64,000 nt of DNA. Origin: Taenia hydatigena. Taxonomy: Eukaryota; Platyhelminthes; Cestoda; Cyclophyllidea; Taeniidae. Position 1 is the stretch's first letter. Each line of letters opens with the position of its first letter. Of the stretch, positions 11,956 to 23,669 are shown one piece after another. The stretch spans positions 17,917,254 to 17,981,253 of the forward strand of contig JADWOT020000002.1 of NCBI GenBank assembly GCA_036345935.2, in the 5' to 3' direction. Made by a program: the position numbers and the translations under genes. The notes beneath the pieces are model-generated. The model was not told where the DNA came from, made no database searches, and saw only the letters and a list, made by a program, of their open reading frames with translations.

Positions 11956-12309
11956 GTCTTGATAGCTATGCGAAAAGAAATTTGGCTTAGGTACTATGAG
12001 ACGTCTGGTGAGAACTTGATTTGACTCGCAAACAAATGGTGCGTTCCACGCACACCATGTGATGGCAAGCGTGGGTGACTGGAAGTCGACTCTTCTGTTA
12101 CACCAATAGGAGAGGTGCAAAAATCTTTTGAGCACCTCTGTCGGTTGTAGGTGAGCAAACGGTGCCACTAACTCCAGTGTAATTAACTTATTTTCCACTT
12201 CGACAAAAGCGATGAACAATTGAAGGAGTTGTTGATTACCAGAAGATATTTGATGGTGGATTTGACTTCCAAAAGCCACTGTTAAATGCCATCGTGCTAG
12301 ATTAACCAT
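11950..12309 (-). other. 119-codon open frame, unrecognised
   Basis: Begins with ATG at 12309 and reads MVNLARWHLTVAFGSQ..., with a leucine-rich middle (LQLFIAFVEVENKLITLEL). No signal peptide, known motif or splice partner was identified. It is preserved in the right arm (39035-39394), but only because the arms are nearly identical. It may be a chance frame. Confidence 0.2.
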
Positions 12310-12404
12310 GCAAGTGAAGGAAAATCCACATTTGTAACTATTATTGACAACGTACTCACTCTGACTTGATATACACCTTAAAGGGCTGCGCGACGCATGA
12401 CTGC

Positions 12405-12505
12405 TGCTGCAAAATCATCGCAGTCAATTCTCCCTGCCAGACTGAGGTCATCACCGCAAAACCATGGTTCCGTTGCTCTCTGTTGGTCTTGTGGATTCCC
12501 TATAC
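12405..12505 (-). repeat. Stray fragment of arginase last-intron sequence
   Basis: About 90 bases matching 1320-1400 on the same strand, 50265-50345 and 51190-51290 on the other, and the DNA just before the last arginase exon in B. Landmarks are GTCATCACC, AAAACCA and a TGTGGT..ACACCAG-like stretch. It lies reversed relative to arginase B and has no exon next to it. Confidence 0.5.
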
Positions 12506-12509
12506 TCCT

Positions 12510-14240
12510 CTCACTTTTCTATCGACAAGACATTAATAATTTACGAAGTTCTGAAGCCTCAAAATTTTTGAGTTTTAGCTGCTGATGTCAATGCTTTTGT
12601 TTCATGGTGATGACGTCCACCGAACAATATGCTTTTCCATGAAAGCCTTGTCACTACTTCCACAATTCCATGCAACATCAAAATTTACACATTTGTAGAA
12701 GTCACAAAATCATAGCTGCTATTCTTTTGATAATTCTTGTAAAATAATGTGGAATCGTGGATAGCATTTATTTGAAGAGACGGAGCTCAAAAGCAATGGT
12801 TCAACACAATCAACAGAGCAGCATGATTTTATGTCCGCTTCACATATTGCATGGTACAGCTTCACTTCGTTTATTGAAGCTTCCTGCTCAACTACCCTTT
12901 CCACTTGCATCGTCTACGTTCATATCCTTAAAGCTGAAGCCGATAATTCACAAAGGCTATCGTAGAATTGTGACCATTGTGCTAAACATGTTCCGCATCA
13001 TCAATCACCAGCGACTCTGCTTCATACTCTACAGGCACCATTTTATCTTGTGATTCCATTTCTCATTGTGCGATCTCAAAATCTATGCAATGGAAAGAGA
13101 CGGTTAAGTAGACAACAGAAGATGCTTTGCGTGCAACATTCATACGTCGATGGCGTCTCAAATTTCATGTCCCCTCATCTCCTCATCGGAACTGATTCTT
13201 GCATCACAGTGACACACTCATGCCATATTTTTATTTTAGCAAGTAAAATCTCAAAAATAGCAGGCAAATGACCACAGAACCTTACATTTTATGATTATTA
13301 CTACTGGTCACCGTATTCGAAGTTAAATCAGTTCAGTCTGCATGCGTCAACTGCTCTCTCAGCTCTTCTTCTGCTAAAGCTAAAAAATAAAAGAAGTGAC
13401 CAGATGGTTCCTTTGCTTGTAAATTGACTGACTGAAAGAGATAAGGACACTCAATTTATCAGTTGGAACTGAAGAAATAGCTCTCTGCAAGTGGCATCAG
13501 CCACATCAGCGTAAATGATATCGTTAGATAGTCTCCAATAAGCGTGTTGAATAAGAATCTGGAAGATTAAAAGCAAAAGTTGTCAAATTCGATGGCATTA
13601 AGACAAATGAGAGACATTAACTGCCATCATCGCAGCGAGCAAATTGCAATCTCTCCTCTCCAATATCAGAGTGTTGCACATGGAAGACTAGGTTGAAGAA
13701 ACTAATGTACATTTTGTGGCACGGAACAGTGCAATAGTGATCATGGAGGGTGAGGCGTTGACAAATTGTAAAATTTGAAAGAGCGAGGTAGGGTATCATC
13801 CATCGCCACCATCTTTGAATGAAGGTGATAATGTTCGCACAACCTCAATTTTGCTGCAATCTGATCGTCTGCCACTGATTGGTCTGCTGGAACAAGAACT
13901 GCGAAAAAGTCGCAAAACGTGACTGCAGTGCCCATAGATTACGTCGTCAGGATCAGAGCACCTAAGTCATTTCAAATCTGCCTACTCTGCGCACTGTGAT
14001 GACACGAAGTCTGCTATTCCATTCCAAATGTGAAATGGAGGTAATTTTTTTCATCGGCAGATTTGCAATTCAAAGTCGGTATGACCTGAACCATGAGTGG
14101 CGGGATTATCTCAGCCAATGTGATACCAGAGTCTGTTTTATTACACCACATCCAACCATATCACTCCATGCCTTATTTCACAAATAAATAGGCGGAATTG
14201 TCTAGCTCTCTTAGTCCCTTTGTCACGATGATATGCGAAT
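12510..14240. other. Non-coding arm sequence
   Basis: No gene was recognised. The block 13420-13590 has a diverged copy at 52970-53130. A minus-strand frame at 12719-12910 and a plus-strand frame at 12757-13053 overlap and cannot both be real. Neither resembles a known family. Confidence 0.35.
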
Positions 14241-14333
14241 GGAATGGTGAGTTGTTATTTACTTAGCATCGCTCACCATCATCTTCCTCAACTGTTGCTC
14301 TGCACACATTTTGCATTGTCAGGTCGCCTTGTG

Positions 14334-15240
14334 ATGGTGGTCTTCAGACCCGTCGCTGTCATCGCCATGGTGGCGTGTGAGTCATCCACACCAGTTGAAC
14401 AGGAACAACTTCTTGAGGCTCATCGGGAAGTTCGCGAAAATGTACAACCGCCTGCCACCAATATGCAACTAATCGTACGTTCGTTGCCAGTACCTTCGTG
14501 GTCGACTGGACTTGTGTTAACACTGCAATCTGTTTCGCGTGTAAATGGCGCCTGTTTTCATTTGTCTAGAAGTACTCTACGGACTTGCAGAATCTGGCAA
14601 ATTTTTGGGTCGAGATGTGCAGGTTTAAACCTCCCTTTCTATGGCCCTATCATAGAGCTGTACGAAATACCGTCATTATCAGCGGCCAAAAGCCATCCAT
14701 TACTGAAGGTGTATGTGCCTGGAAGAATGAAGTCAAAAACTACAATTATCATTAAAAAATTGCACAGGTCCCTTTAGTCACTACACACAGGTGAGAAAAT
14801 TGTGTGTGTGTGGTATTGAATGGTTTAGCACGAGATGGTGCGTCTTGTCATGTCTTTATCTCTACCTGAACAGATGGTTCGGGCAACCACAAATGAGGTT
14901 GGCTGTGCAGTGCAGCGATGTGATGGCATTATGCCTGACTTACAGAACCCACAATATTTGATTGTGTGTGGCTACACACCTAGGTAAGTTGGGTTTGTCT
15001 GATCGTGAAGCTGGGGAGAAGCCTATCGATACACTGCCATGTGCGCATTCTTTTAGAGGGGACAACGGAGGCCAGCGACCTTATGAGGAAGGAACCAGCT
15101 GCACCAAATGCCCTGAAGGACGGATATATTTTCGCAAACAATGCGCCAAAAACCGAAAAGGCCATCAAATTTACTCGGCACTGGACTTAAAGAATCGCAG
15201 AAAGGTAACTGTGCCAGCCTGTGTGGTCTATAAGGACTAA
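14334..15240 (+). pseudogene. Venom-allergen-like (SCP/TAPS, CAP superfamily) gene, disabled, left copy
   Basis: Four exons fit a flatworm group of secreted CAP-domain proteins. Exon 1 (14334-14474) encodes a hydrophobic leader, then EQEQLLEAHREVRENVQPPA, before GTACGT. Exon 2 (14570-14790) encodes KYSTDLQNLANFWVEMCRF, ISGQKPSITEGVCAWKNEV and, after a break, NCTGPFSHYTQ. Exon 3 (14874-14983) encodes MVRATTNEVGCAVQRCDG and YLIVCGYTP before GTAAGT. Exon 4 (15057-15240) encodes GGQRPYEEGTSCTKCPEG and ends at TAA. Defects are an in-frame TAA at 14753 followed by a one-base frame change before NCTG, and Arg in place of the conserved Trp in the CAP signature (HYTQMVW to HYTQMVR). Such proteins are secreted by parasitic worms, often in large families. 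With exon 2 broken this is probably a pseudogene. An unannotated splice around 14753 cannot be ruled out. Confidence 0.85.
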
Positions 15241-15244
15241 TCTT

Positions 15245-17010
15245 CCACCAACTGTTCTGGTTGTAGCCAAAATTATGTGCCGCAAATCAATCTTTACCAC
15301 TCTAAACACTCTCACCCCACTTTTAAGCTCTGTCACCTCCCGATTTTACTTAATTTATTTTCCACTCCTTCTTTTTGACAGAATAAATGCACACAAACAC
15401 ACATATGTTGATAAATGTGGCTATGGGGAAATGGTGTGTGCGGCATGTAGTGGAAAGAGCACCATGTGGGACGTAAAGTTGAAGGCAATGCAAGGGTAGT
15501 GATGAGAAGTTGGCGGTCTTAGAGGTAGTGATGTGCGTGGTGAAAGAGGGGAATGAAATATGTTTGCCCCGGGAATAGAAGCGCACGAGCTGTAGAGTCA
15601 GTGCCAACGTTGACTATTCGACTCCATAGTGTAGCATGAGGTAAGAGCACATTGTAAATGTGCCAGATGTTCAAAACATGTCAGCTATGAAGAACAGGAA
15701 TTGGCTCAACTAATTAGTCGTCAGGGTGCGGCCAATGAAATTTGATGAATCACATCCCATATATTGCCGTGTTTGGGATGTTGACAGGGAGTAAAGCCTA
15801 TCACATCTGGAAGGGGTTAGGTTGTCGGCTATCGATAAATGTAGTTGGAACCAAACGGCTGTGTAGACAAGAGTGTATTCCGTCAGTTTGTGCCTCAACT
15901 GACTTGACATTGAATGAAATGCCAAGACCCGTATGAGTATGTACTGTCGAGGAAATAATAAGTGAAGGGGCGTGACATGTCTACGCGAGAGAATAACGAT
16001 GGGATCTGTTTAGCAAGATGGTCATGCCCGCAATAGTGAATGTTTAATTTCACCAAATTTCAACTAACAAAAACATTTGACCACAAATTTGCCATTTACA
16101 ACTGGCCTGATGTGTACATGTAATGCAGGATGAAGGGATGGATGGTTGAATGGACGGCCGGTTGCACTACACATGTAGGAATACGAGGATGTCCAAAAAC
16201 TCGGAAACAACCTCCAAGCGTCAACTCGGTGTACATGCTTTCAAGCAATTACAGAGTTGATGAGGTAAGGTGACAATTGTGTGCAGTAGACCTGTTCAAA
16301 CATTAGGCTTGTTTTGATCTTTCGCGCGTTTTATGTTGACATTTATGATCTTGTGGTCTACGACTACAATCAACGTTTCTGTCCTTTTCATTTCGAAGGC
16401 CTTTTGTGAGAAGGCAGTTGACTGGTAAAGAAGCCCTAATGTAGGCAAACTTATTTCATTTCTTGCTTTTGAAATTGCGTTGCCACACTGCATCAAAGAT
16501 GCAATCCGTTAGTCAAATGGTGAATGGAGTGCAGCGCAAATGCAGTAACGAGATTCAGCCTTTATCACAGTGGTTGAATTCGCGTTGGCTAAGTGACATT
16601 TTAGTGTTGTTGCCATTAGCTTCCGTATTTACCAATACTTCACGTGACTCAGAGAGTTCATTTGAAAAAGGTTTACTTCCACTTACATTTAAGTGGGATT
16701 GCGAGTTAATGCATGCAAGAGTGGACGGATGAAGGCTGAAGAAATAGAGCATTTCCCGACTGAGTCATTGAATACTAGAATGCGTGGGCTTTAGCTCTCA
16801 ATCTCACTTCTCTGTCGCTTAAGGAATAGTTTCCTTTGGGCAATAGGTGGAAAAACAACCCAAATCTCGTCCTTAGGCAGCAGCCTGTTTTCATGACGCC
16901 GATAGATGTCCTCATGCAACCCCTTAGTAACGTGCTATCGGTCCAGCGTTTTGTAAAAGACAATGTGGATGACTCAGAGCAGTCAATGTTCTCGCGCTTG
17001 GGTTGGATGC
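15245..17010. other. Non-coding arm sequence with a diverged third copy
   Basis: No gene was recognised. 15525-16600 is matched at roughly 75-80% by 53630-54660 in the same orientation, including GCACGAGCTGTAGAG and GTCGAGGAAATAAT. Frames at 16463-16732 and 54392-54622 share LLKLRCHT.SKMQS, but both are near stops and lack family features. Confidence 0.5.
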
Positions 17011-17017
17011 AAAGATG

Positions 17018-17035
17018 AAGAGGAGGAGGAGGAGG
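17018..17035 (+). repeat. AGG microsatellite
   Basis: Short run of AGG triplets (about five units). The mirror run is at 34309-34326. Confidence 0.8.
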
Positions 17036-17039
17036 GTAA

Positions 17040-17660
17040 AGGTTACCTCATATAAAGTGCTCGTCTTTTACAGTTGAGTTGATGAATTTTTGGACTAAAG
17101 CAGATTTGAGGCATAAAATATGCTCTGTCGAAGACGCACAATAAACGCAATATTGGAGGCTACGTACGGTTGTGCAGCGGAGAGGCTAAAAACAGTCTAG
17201 TGCAAACATGTTGCCTCAACCGCCACCATTCTGGTTGTGTCGATGGTCAAAGAAGTTAATTTGGCAGAAATGGTATCTTATGTTAATTGCATAAAAAGGG
17301 AAAGCTACGCCTAGCCTCTTCGAGTGTGTCGTTGAAAAGAAATCCGCATTCACTCTACCAAGCTGAGCCTTCATGTTCGACTCAGTCAAGTGGCTAGATG
17401 AGTGAGTGCATGCATCGTATCATGAAGAGAGGAGAGAAAGGGAGGAAATAATGAAGGCTGCACTAAAGAATCGTGCAGTGTGATCTTATATTGTCCACTT
17501 CCAACCTCTTGTCCCCTTACCCATTCTCTCGCCTTCCATGCCCACAGCCTCTCACCCCTTCGACTCTCTCGCATTCATTCCTTTGTCTCGATCAGCTGAT
17601 TCAGCTGATATTCTCTGTATAGCAAGTTCAGTAGTTTTGGCTGTTGATAACGACGGTACT
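17040..17660. other. Non-coding sequence upstream of gene X pseudogene
   Basis: 17060-17140 has a diverged counterpart near 59850-59940. No promoter elements or genes could be assigned. Confidence 0.3.
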
Positions 17661-17670
17661 TGTGTAGAAT

Positions 17671-18280
17671 ATGAACGCGGACGAGGCAGAGGACTTTGTT
17701 TTCCGCAAGTGGTTGAAGGGTGTAGGTGACGTGTGCATGTGGAACGAGAAGCGAGCGGTTGATCGCGCGGCAAAAGAATTGAGAGGGCAATTCATGGAAC
17801 AGTTGGCGGGTGTAAAATTGGATTCCAGTGAGTTGTGCTTGGTTTGTGCGTTGGCTAGGCCATGATTTTATTCGACTGATGGCTACACGGCATTGTCCGC
17901 ATTGAGTTTAGAATGGCTTATGTCTACTTTGTGCTTGAATGCTAAGCAGAGGAAGCAAGGAAAGGTGTGAATGTAAAGAGCGGGAGGGCTGGAATGGAGA
18001 TAAGAGCCTGATGAAAGTGATGATGCTGTTGAATCGAATTTGGAGTAGGCGTGGTGGAGACTGTCCTGAACAGTTATGTTGGGCAATTAAATGCAATGTG
18101 CTTTTGCAGAGTTGCAGTTTCCGTGGGTTCTTGAGGTGGGACTTATGTTTGGCGGACTTACAAACTCTGAATTTTTCATATTTTTCATTAAATATGAAGG
18201 AAGTCGAATTCAAATCAATCGCTTGGGCTTGTTCTGGATGGCCTTACCGTGGTTGTTACCGCAGTGCCCTCAATGGTAGG
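17671..18280 (+). pseudogene. Gene X pseudogene with internal exon deletion, left arm
   Basis: Paralogue of the spacer gene at 26180-27670. The first exon-like piece reads MNADEAEDFVFRKWLKG and later NEKRAVDRAAKELRGQF. It is followed near 17915 by an abrupt jump to the equivalent of the spacer gene's last exon (LECxAEEARKGV), skipping about 1.1 kb that holds four exons there. The last-exon equivalent has stops where the spacer copy reads MARGYAVLESEAEEAKKG. A downstream frame (18091-18279) reads FPWVLEVGLMFGGLTNSEF, ends before GTAGGT, and is open here but interrupted in the spacer copy. The protein family was not recognised. The deletion and stops make a functional product unlikely. Confidence 0.7.
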
Positions 18281-18299
18281 TGGTATTAGCACGGTGTTG

Positions 18300-20065
18300 G
18301 GATCATCAATACATGGGGTTAGGCGCATTGGAATTCATGCATGACTTATGTACGGGGGACGGAAGAGATTACATTGATTAGCGAGGCATGAGAGGAGGGT
18401 GGGGAGTAAAGGCCTACCAGTCCCATCAATGTTAGCATTAATGCTGTTGTGTGGACAAGGAAGTCTTTGAGTATGTTTCTTCCCTTGTGTCGACTGTAAT
18501 TTGTCTTTTCGATTTCGTAAAGCTAGGGGTCACAAGTTCTGCAATTTCAACCCCATTGACAGGCACTTTGTCCAAATCGACTCTATTTGCTTCATTTGTA
18601 GGCGCCTAGGTGGTGCCTGGAAAATAGTTGTGGAGAGAAGACCATTTTGCTTGCGTACTTCAATCCACTCAGGAGAGTCTGTCACACTGCCGTCGGTCAT
18701 AGTGGTTGGTGAATACCAACGTGCTTTGTTTTTGCTACCTCTGATAATGCAGTCTCAAAGACTCTGACTCCCATTGATGAATGGCTCATCTAGCTCAACG
18801 CAACAGTCTACTCTTCTGCGCTGCTCAATGATGGGGTATTTTGCGGCGCCTGACGTCTGTCAACCCTTCGAATGTGCAAATCTTTGTGAAAGGTTTCATT
18901 CATCCATCAGCACTTCAACTGTAAGGCATGTCAGAAGAGAACCTTCTGTTTAAGCGATTAGAAGGACATTGCAGCCTTTTTCACCATCAGCCCACAGCAC
19001 AAAACGGCGTGTAATGTGGTCCGTCATTTGGCATCATAGGAGGTATTTATCTTCAACTGTCACGTCTTTGAACTACATCCGTACCGCCACCACGTGTGGC
19101 ACTTTGCACAACTCCGACGGCTGTCGCAGAGCCTCAAGCACTGGCATCGAATGATCCCTAAGCTACATGCAGTCAAGCCGATGAGGAGTCGTTAGCATAG
19201 ATTCAGTTAGTTTATTCACTGCGTTCGTCTTTGTTTGCCCTGATGATACTCGCGTAGCTGCTTACTACTATTCCATTCTCCTTCTCCATGACAACTTCAA
19301 ATTCTTCGCATTTGTTAGCAAGAGCCATCTAGCAGTGGTAGCATGGTTGTGTAGTAACAAAGCTTAGGCAGAATGTCACAGCGTATGCAATATGCTTGTG
19401 ATGTGGTAGAAGTCCCTCATCATAATCTGACAATTCCATCTGCCGCATCGCAGTTGTGGGCAAATGCCTCACCGCAACATTTTCATGTCAGGTCGATGCA
19501 AGTGGATTTATATCCTCCCTTCTTACTCGTTCTATCAGAAGAGCTAGTAGCGTCTGGGTGGAGGCGAGATGGGTATAGCTTGACAATACTTATTTGTTCC
19601 ATTTTGGCACCTTGCCTCCCCGCACTCGCACAGCCCGAACCTCTTAACGAGTGCATTCTCATGGTCGCAAGCCACCCAGAGTGAAGCGATTTGGTCTTTT
19701 CCTCTCTTTATGTGTTCAAGCGTCTCAGTCGCAGCTGAATGACCCACACATGATTAGAACACTTGTTGTCGTCTACTTGGGATCCCTCTCAAATTGATGC
19801 TCGTTTGGCTAAATGCTATACCACGCCGGTCATTTCGCTTGCCTTCCTTCTCTGCCAGCTTCTCATACGATAGGGTGGCTGTTAGACTGCTGCAGTGATA
19901 CGAAATCGCGATCAAAGCAAACGAAAGTCATGTCCTCTCCGACCAGATGCACCATGTGTGACTGCCTCCAAAAAAGCTCATTTACATCGAAACCTTCCCT
20001 AAATCAGTCGACTACCTTATCGATAGCTAATTAAAAGGAAACAGCTCTTCCTACTTGAATATTTG
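18300..20065. other. Arm sequence partly shared with spacer, no clear gene
   Basis: 18330-18560 is homologous to the reverse complement of about 25560-25930. The plus-strand frame at 18501-18767 runs across a plausible acceptor (TTCATTTGTAG, then GCGCC), but no family was recognised. The last part (from 19389) is the stretch missing from the right arm because of the gap. Confidence 0.3.
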
Positions 20066-20070
20066 CACAG

Positions 20071-20507
20071 CTAGTTGGCTGGCTGACTGGCTAGACAATG
20101 GTTGAGAGCATGGCAAATGCGTTGGGCAGGCCAATTTGGTGGATGCAGAGCAACAAGTGAACCAGTGTCTCGAGTAGGTGACTGGCATATTTCCACGATC
20201 ACATTAAGCATGTTCTCCATCGGAAGCATGGTTAAATGATCGTAAACACTATTGCACTGATTAAGTGAAAGGACGTCACTGACGACGTCACCCATAAAAG
20301 AAGTTAACGTATCGGCATGGGACGTTAAAGTTGACTAGCGATTTGTAGGAGCAAAGCTTGGCGAGGCCTAAAATTTCCATAATCCGCTCTAAGCCATGGA
20401 GGCAATATATAAATGCCAAATCTGTCCCACATTTTAAAGGAAATGTTAGAATTCGAGGCAAAGCAGGGGACTGAAATCGGGCTACTTTATCAACGGATAG
20501 CACACAC
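20071..20507 (-). CDS. Candidate two-exon 3' end of an unrecognised gene
   Basis: Two minus-strand open pieces join in phase. The first (20507-20324) follows an AG acceptor and reads VLSVDKVARFQSPALPRIL, later LAFIYCLHGLERIMEILGL. It ends before GT. A 67-base intron (20323-20257, ending CTTAATCAG) is followed by 20256-20071, reading CNSVYDHLTMLPMENMLNVI and ending at TAG. The intron length equals that of an arginase B intron. If unspliced, the two frames also touch at 20295-20288 with a one-base offset. The protein is hydrophobic and leucine-rich, and no family was recognised. Upstream exons are not established. The equivalent right-arm DNA lies in the assembly gap. The phase match could be chance. 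Confidence 0.35.
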
Positions 20508-20514
20508 CTGCCTG

Positions 20515-22380
20515 CCTAAGGTGGTGAGTTGTGCAGACGTCATTTGTTTAGTGATCGGGCTAATGTTCCATTGACTCGTTTAGGGGCACAACTCCAACCT
20601 GGAATCAAATAGAAATGCGGAGGGCATTGAGGATCTTCTGTCGTCTCCGCGGTTAAAGGCAGATCTCCTCTTCTGTCCCCCTTCCTCAACCCCTGTATCA
20701 TGACTGTTTGATTTTGAACAGAGTTTTGATCACGTCAGTGCACTCTTTTTGCCCTCCATGTGTGCATGGTCAGGAAGAAGGTAATGAAACATGCATCGGT
20801 GGTTAGGATGGGTAAGTGAGTGAGTGTCTCGAGCTCTCAGTTCTTGGTGGTGCGTCCACGCACCCCACAGAACGTAGACACTGTGGGAAAGTCAACGTCA
20901 CCTTGCTATCACCTAATAAGGAAGAAGTTCCATTGGACTATTGGTCAGTTGGTTGACTAGTTGGCAGGTTAGTCAATCATTTAACAACTTGCGCGATCTC
21001 CAAATTACTTCAGTTTCATTTAGTGTAGTTTAGATGACAGACAGGCTCCATGTCAGCAGGGAAGTAGCAGCTCGCCTTTTGGGGGCTTGAGTTTCCAACA
21101 AGTAGCTTTAAGGTTACCAGCCGCTGTCGTTCATTTCCTCAAAGCTTCTGCATTTCGGGAAGCGATCCATTGTTACAACAGCATCGTCTCGGCATTACCT
21201 GGACACCTCTACCGACAGTCAGCATCACTGCGCATTGATCTTGGTATAGCAGGGCGTCTCCCACCTCATCACTGAACTTGAAGGGCTTTATTCATCATTC
21301 TGTGCCATGAAAAAGCTCATGCGAAGAATTGATTAAATAACGAAATTATGGTAAACATTATGTGGTAGAGAGGGAACACGAGTTGTGTCCAACATGAAAC
21401 ACTGAGGTTGTTCAAGCACACAACGATTTGCAAGAGTAGTCTCTCGCACCCTACAACACATGAATCATGGCTTAATGATGATTGCAGACATGTCTGATGA
21501 TTTATGACTGAAGCCATGCGCAAAATCCTTTCCACGTAATGCATTTCAACGTGCAGTGAATAGTGAGGATGTGAGTTTGCTTCAGCAAGTCAATGCAAGA
21601 TGACAGATGAGAAGTTCCTAATAAAACAATGTTTTTAGTGACATCCCTTTATAATAGCCAAAACAGCACTACGTGTGCACACAGCAATCTCAGTTAAATT
21701 TGGAAATGGGACTTAAACATTTATGCGCTTAAAATATGCATTGGTGCATTTGATATTGCTGACATGCTAATGCAGCTTTGCCGAATTGTCTCTCTAATGT
21801 GTTACTCTCTTATCCAAATCATCCTCCCATTCCAATTGTCATCCCAATGACCACGGGTAAGCTGCTTTCTAAAGTGACAGCACGCTCGTTTGATTGACAT
21901 TTCTGCTGCCTTGAAGCCGCCGTGTCAGTTGATGGACTTTGCCAGAATTGCTTCATTGTTGCAGATGGGTGAAAATGACTACCAAGTTTCCAAGGTGAGC
22001 GTGTGTAGTTATTTTTGCGACTGGGAATAGCAACCAACTGTGCACTCATATGTACGATAAAATTGGAAGGAATAACTAAGAATAAGCAGGTATGAGTGCA
22101 AAGCCCATGCTCTGCTGCTGTTGTGCCATCACGGTCTCGTCTACCACGACCCCTGACTGGTGCGAGTTTTGGTTACTGGATCGCACTTGTTCAACCACAC
22201 ATCGCCCAGCAAACACCAACAATGTGAGTTGAGGAGGAGGCTATGCAATGCCTATATTTCTTCAATCATACCTATCCGGCGAGAGGTGAGAAAATAACTC
22301 GAGCCTTGCGATTACAAAGGCCAGTATTGTAGAGTGTCAAGGCTCCACTGAGGGCAAAAGAAGGCAGAACACTAGGATAG
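20515..22380. other. Arm sequence without a supported gene
   Basis: Frames at 21087-21275 (plus) and 21317-21544 and 21819-22049 (minus) are open, but without family resemblance or proven splice partners. The minus-strand ones might belong with the candidate exons at 20071-20507 and 22581-22676. Confidence 0.3.
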
Positions 22381-22580
22381 AATGCTATATTCAACTGTTA
22401 GAGGAAGTTGAGCTGCTGGCATGGCCCGGAGACCAGCCTGCGTAGCCAGGGCAATATGGCCACCTCTTTGACCCTGACCGTAAATCGGCAGTCCAAACAA
22501 ACAAAGTATTATAGGCATCTCTGAAACTTGGTGGAGCTGCCATCGTAGTTCCCATTAGGGCTGCGTTGACCACCTTTTAC

Positions 22581-22676
22581 CTGAGAAAATAAATGTATCG
22601 CGTCAGCGTTGGCCACCGAAGCGATGAGGTAGATGACGATATTACGATACAAGCAAAATCGTCCGCAAAAATCCTG
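22581..22676 (-). CDS. Candidate internal exon, left arm
   Basis: A 96-base (32-codon) open piece between an AG acceptor (CAACATTAG) and a CAG/GTAAAAG donor. It encodes a hydrophobic stretch including RNIVIYLIASVANADAI. It continues on the minus strand toward a frame at 22573-22391, of which an alternative frame reads GLPIYGQGQRGGHIALAT before a stop. No family was recognised. The right-arm copy (30017-30112, plus) differs by one codon (Ile to Ser). A weakly similar segment lies at 56100-56290, covering only the downstream part. Confidence 0.3.
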
Positions 22677-22991
22677 CTAATGTTGCACTCGATTAAAACA
22701 AGAAAATTGAAAAGTGAAATGTGGTATTGGTGTTAATACTGCAAATCCTGCGTTTTCGCCCACATTACAGTCGAGACTATGAAAGGCAAATGCGCAAATT
22801 TTCCGCACAGCACAGCCTTTCATTCTGTAATAACTAAGCTGCATCATGAGGGGTATTTCGAACGTATTTCATACAGAGTTTGTAAGCCGTCACTCTGAAA
22901 CGTGCTTTCAAAAAGAGATTGCATATCATTAGGTTGCAATCAACTTTTTAGGAAAGATGTGCAGTTTTGTTGATTTGACATTGTTTTAAAG

Positions 22992-23666
22992 GGCATTGGC
23001 CTTCAAACCACTCGTTTCGTCTGCACGCTATTTAAGCGGGAGCGCAAAGCCGCCTCGACAATTTCCGTGCTTTTCGCGTCCGAGTTTCGTAAGCTGAAGA
23101 AGGCGAGAAGGGGTAGGGTACGTTCCTTTTACCATTTTTCAGCTAGTTTAAGGATAGGCAAGGTACCCGACTTTTATAATGTCTTAGCTGTTTATGCCAA
23201 CCGATCGTCTTTTTAGGACGCAGAACAAGAGGCGATTTACCAGGACGTCGTTAAAATGGACGAAGTACTTGGCGGAGACAAAGTCGTAGAATCAAGTTTG
23301 CATGCTATTGCGGAGGAACAGAAGAAGGAGGAGCAAAGTAGTAGAAAATTAGGTAAAACGATCCGCGCCCAAAATGTCCTGATTTACCTGTTGGGGACTG
23401 TTAAACCCTATACATCTTCTCTTCAAGGCATGAAGAATGGTGTGGAGGTCGAGCCGAACTCATTGTCGGAGAAGGACGACGGCGAATCGATTCCAGAGCC
23501 AGTGAAATCCGATGGACAGTCTTCCTTATGTGAGCTACCTATTGTAGGTGACAGAGCCGTAAATGCGCTTGATATGGGGAAGAGTGTGATGGAACTACTT
23601 CTTGGTGGAGTGTTGTTCACGGACTTACTTTTATGCATCTTTGGGTGTGTTGTGTGTGATTCGTAA
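22992..23666 (+). CDS. Hypothetical gene G, 3' exons, left copy
   Basis: Exon 22992-23117 follows an AG and reads GIGLQTTRFVCTLFKRERKA, then a basic stretch FRKLKKARRGR, ending at GTACGT. A 99-base intron (23118-23216, ending CTTTTTAG) is in phase with 23217-23666, which reads DAEQEAIYQDVVKMDEVLGG, a charged Lys/Glu-rich part, and a C-terminal hydrophobic segment (MELLLGGVLFTDLLLCIFG) before TAA. That gives about 191 residues without the missing 5' end. Within the second exon 23353-23427 has GT...AG-like ends (GTAAAA...TTCAAG) and is exactly 75 bases, so it could be a retained or optional intron of 25 codons. The protein is probably membrane-anchored at its C terminus. No family was recognised. 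The right-arm copy (29027-29701) keeps the same frame. Confidence 0.55.
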
Positions 23667-23669
23667 GGG

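Noticed and set aside
14244..14777. 177-codon frame as one continuous venom-allergen-like protein
   Set aside because: Residues after the GTACGT donor at 14475 are intronic. Exon 2 uses another frame.
17552..17790. Two overlapping minus-strand frames near the gene X pseudogene
   Set aside because: They are antisense shadows of the exon starting at 17671 and of its spacer counterpart.
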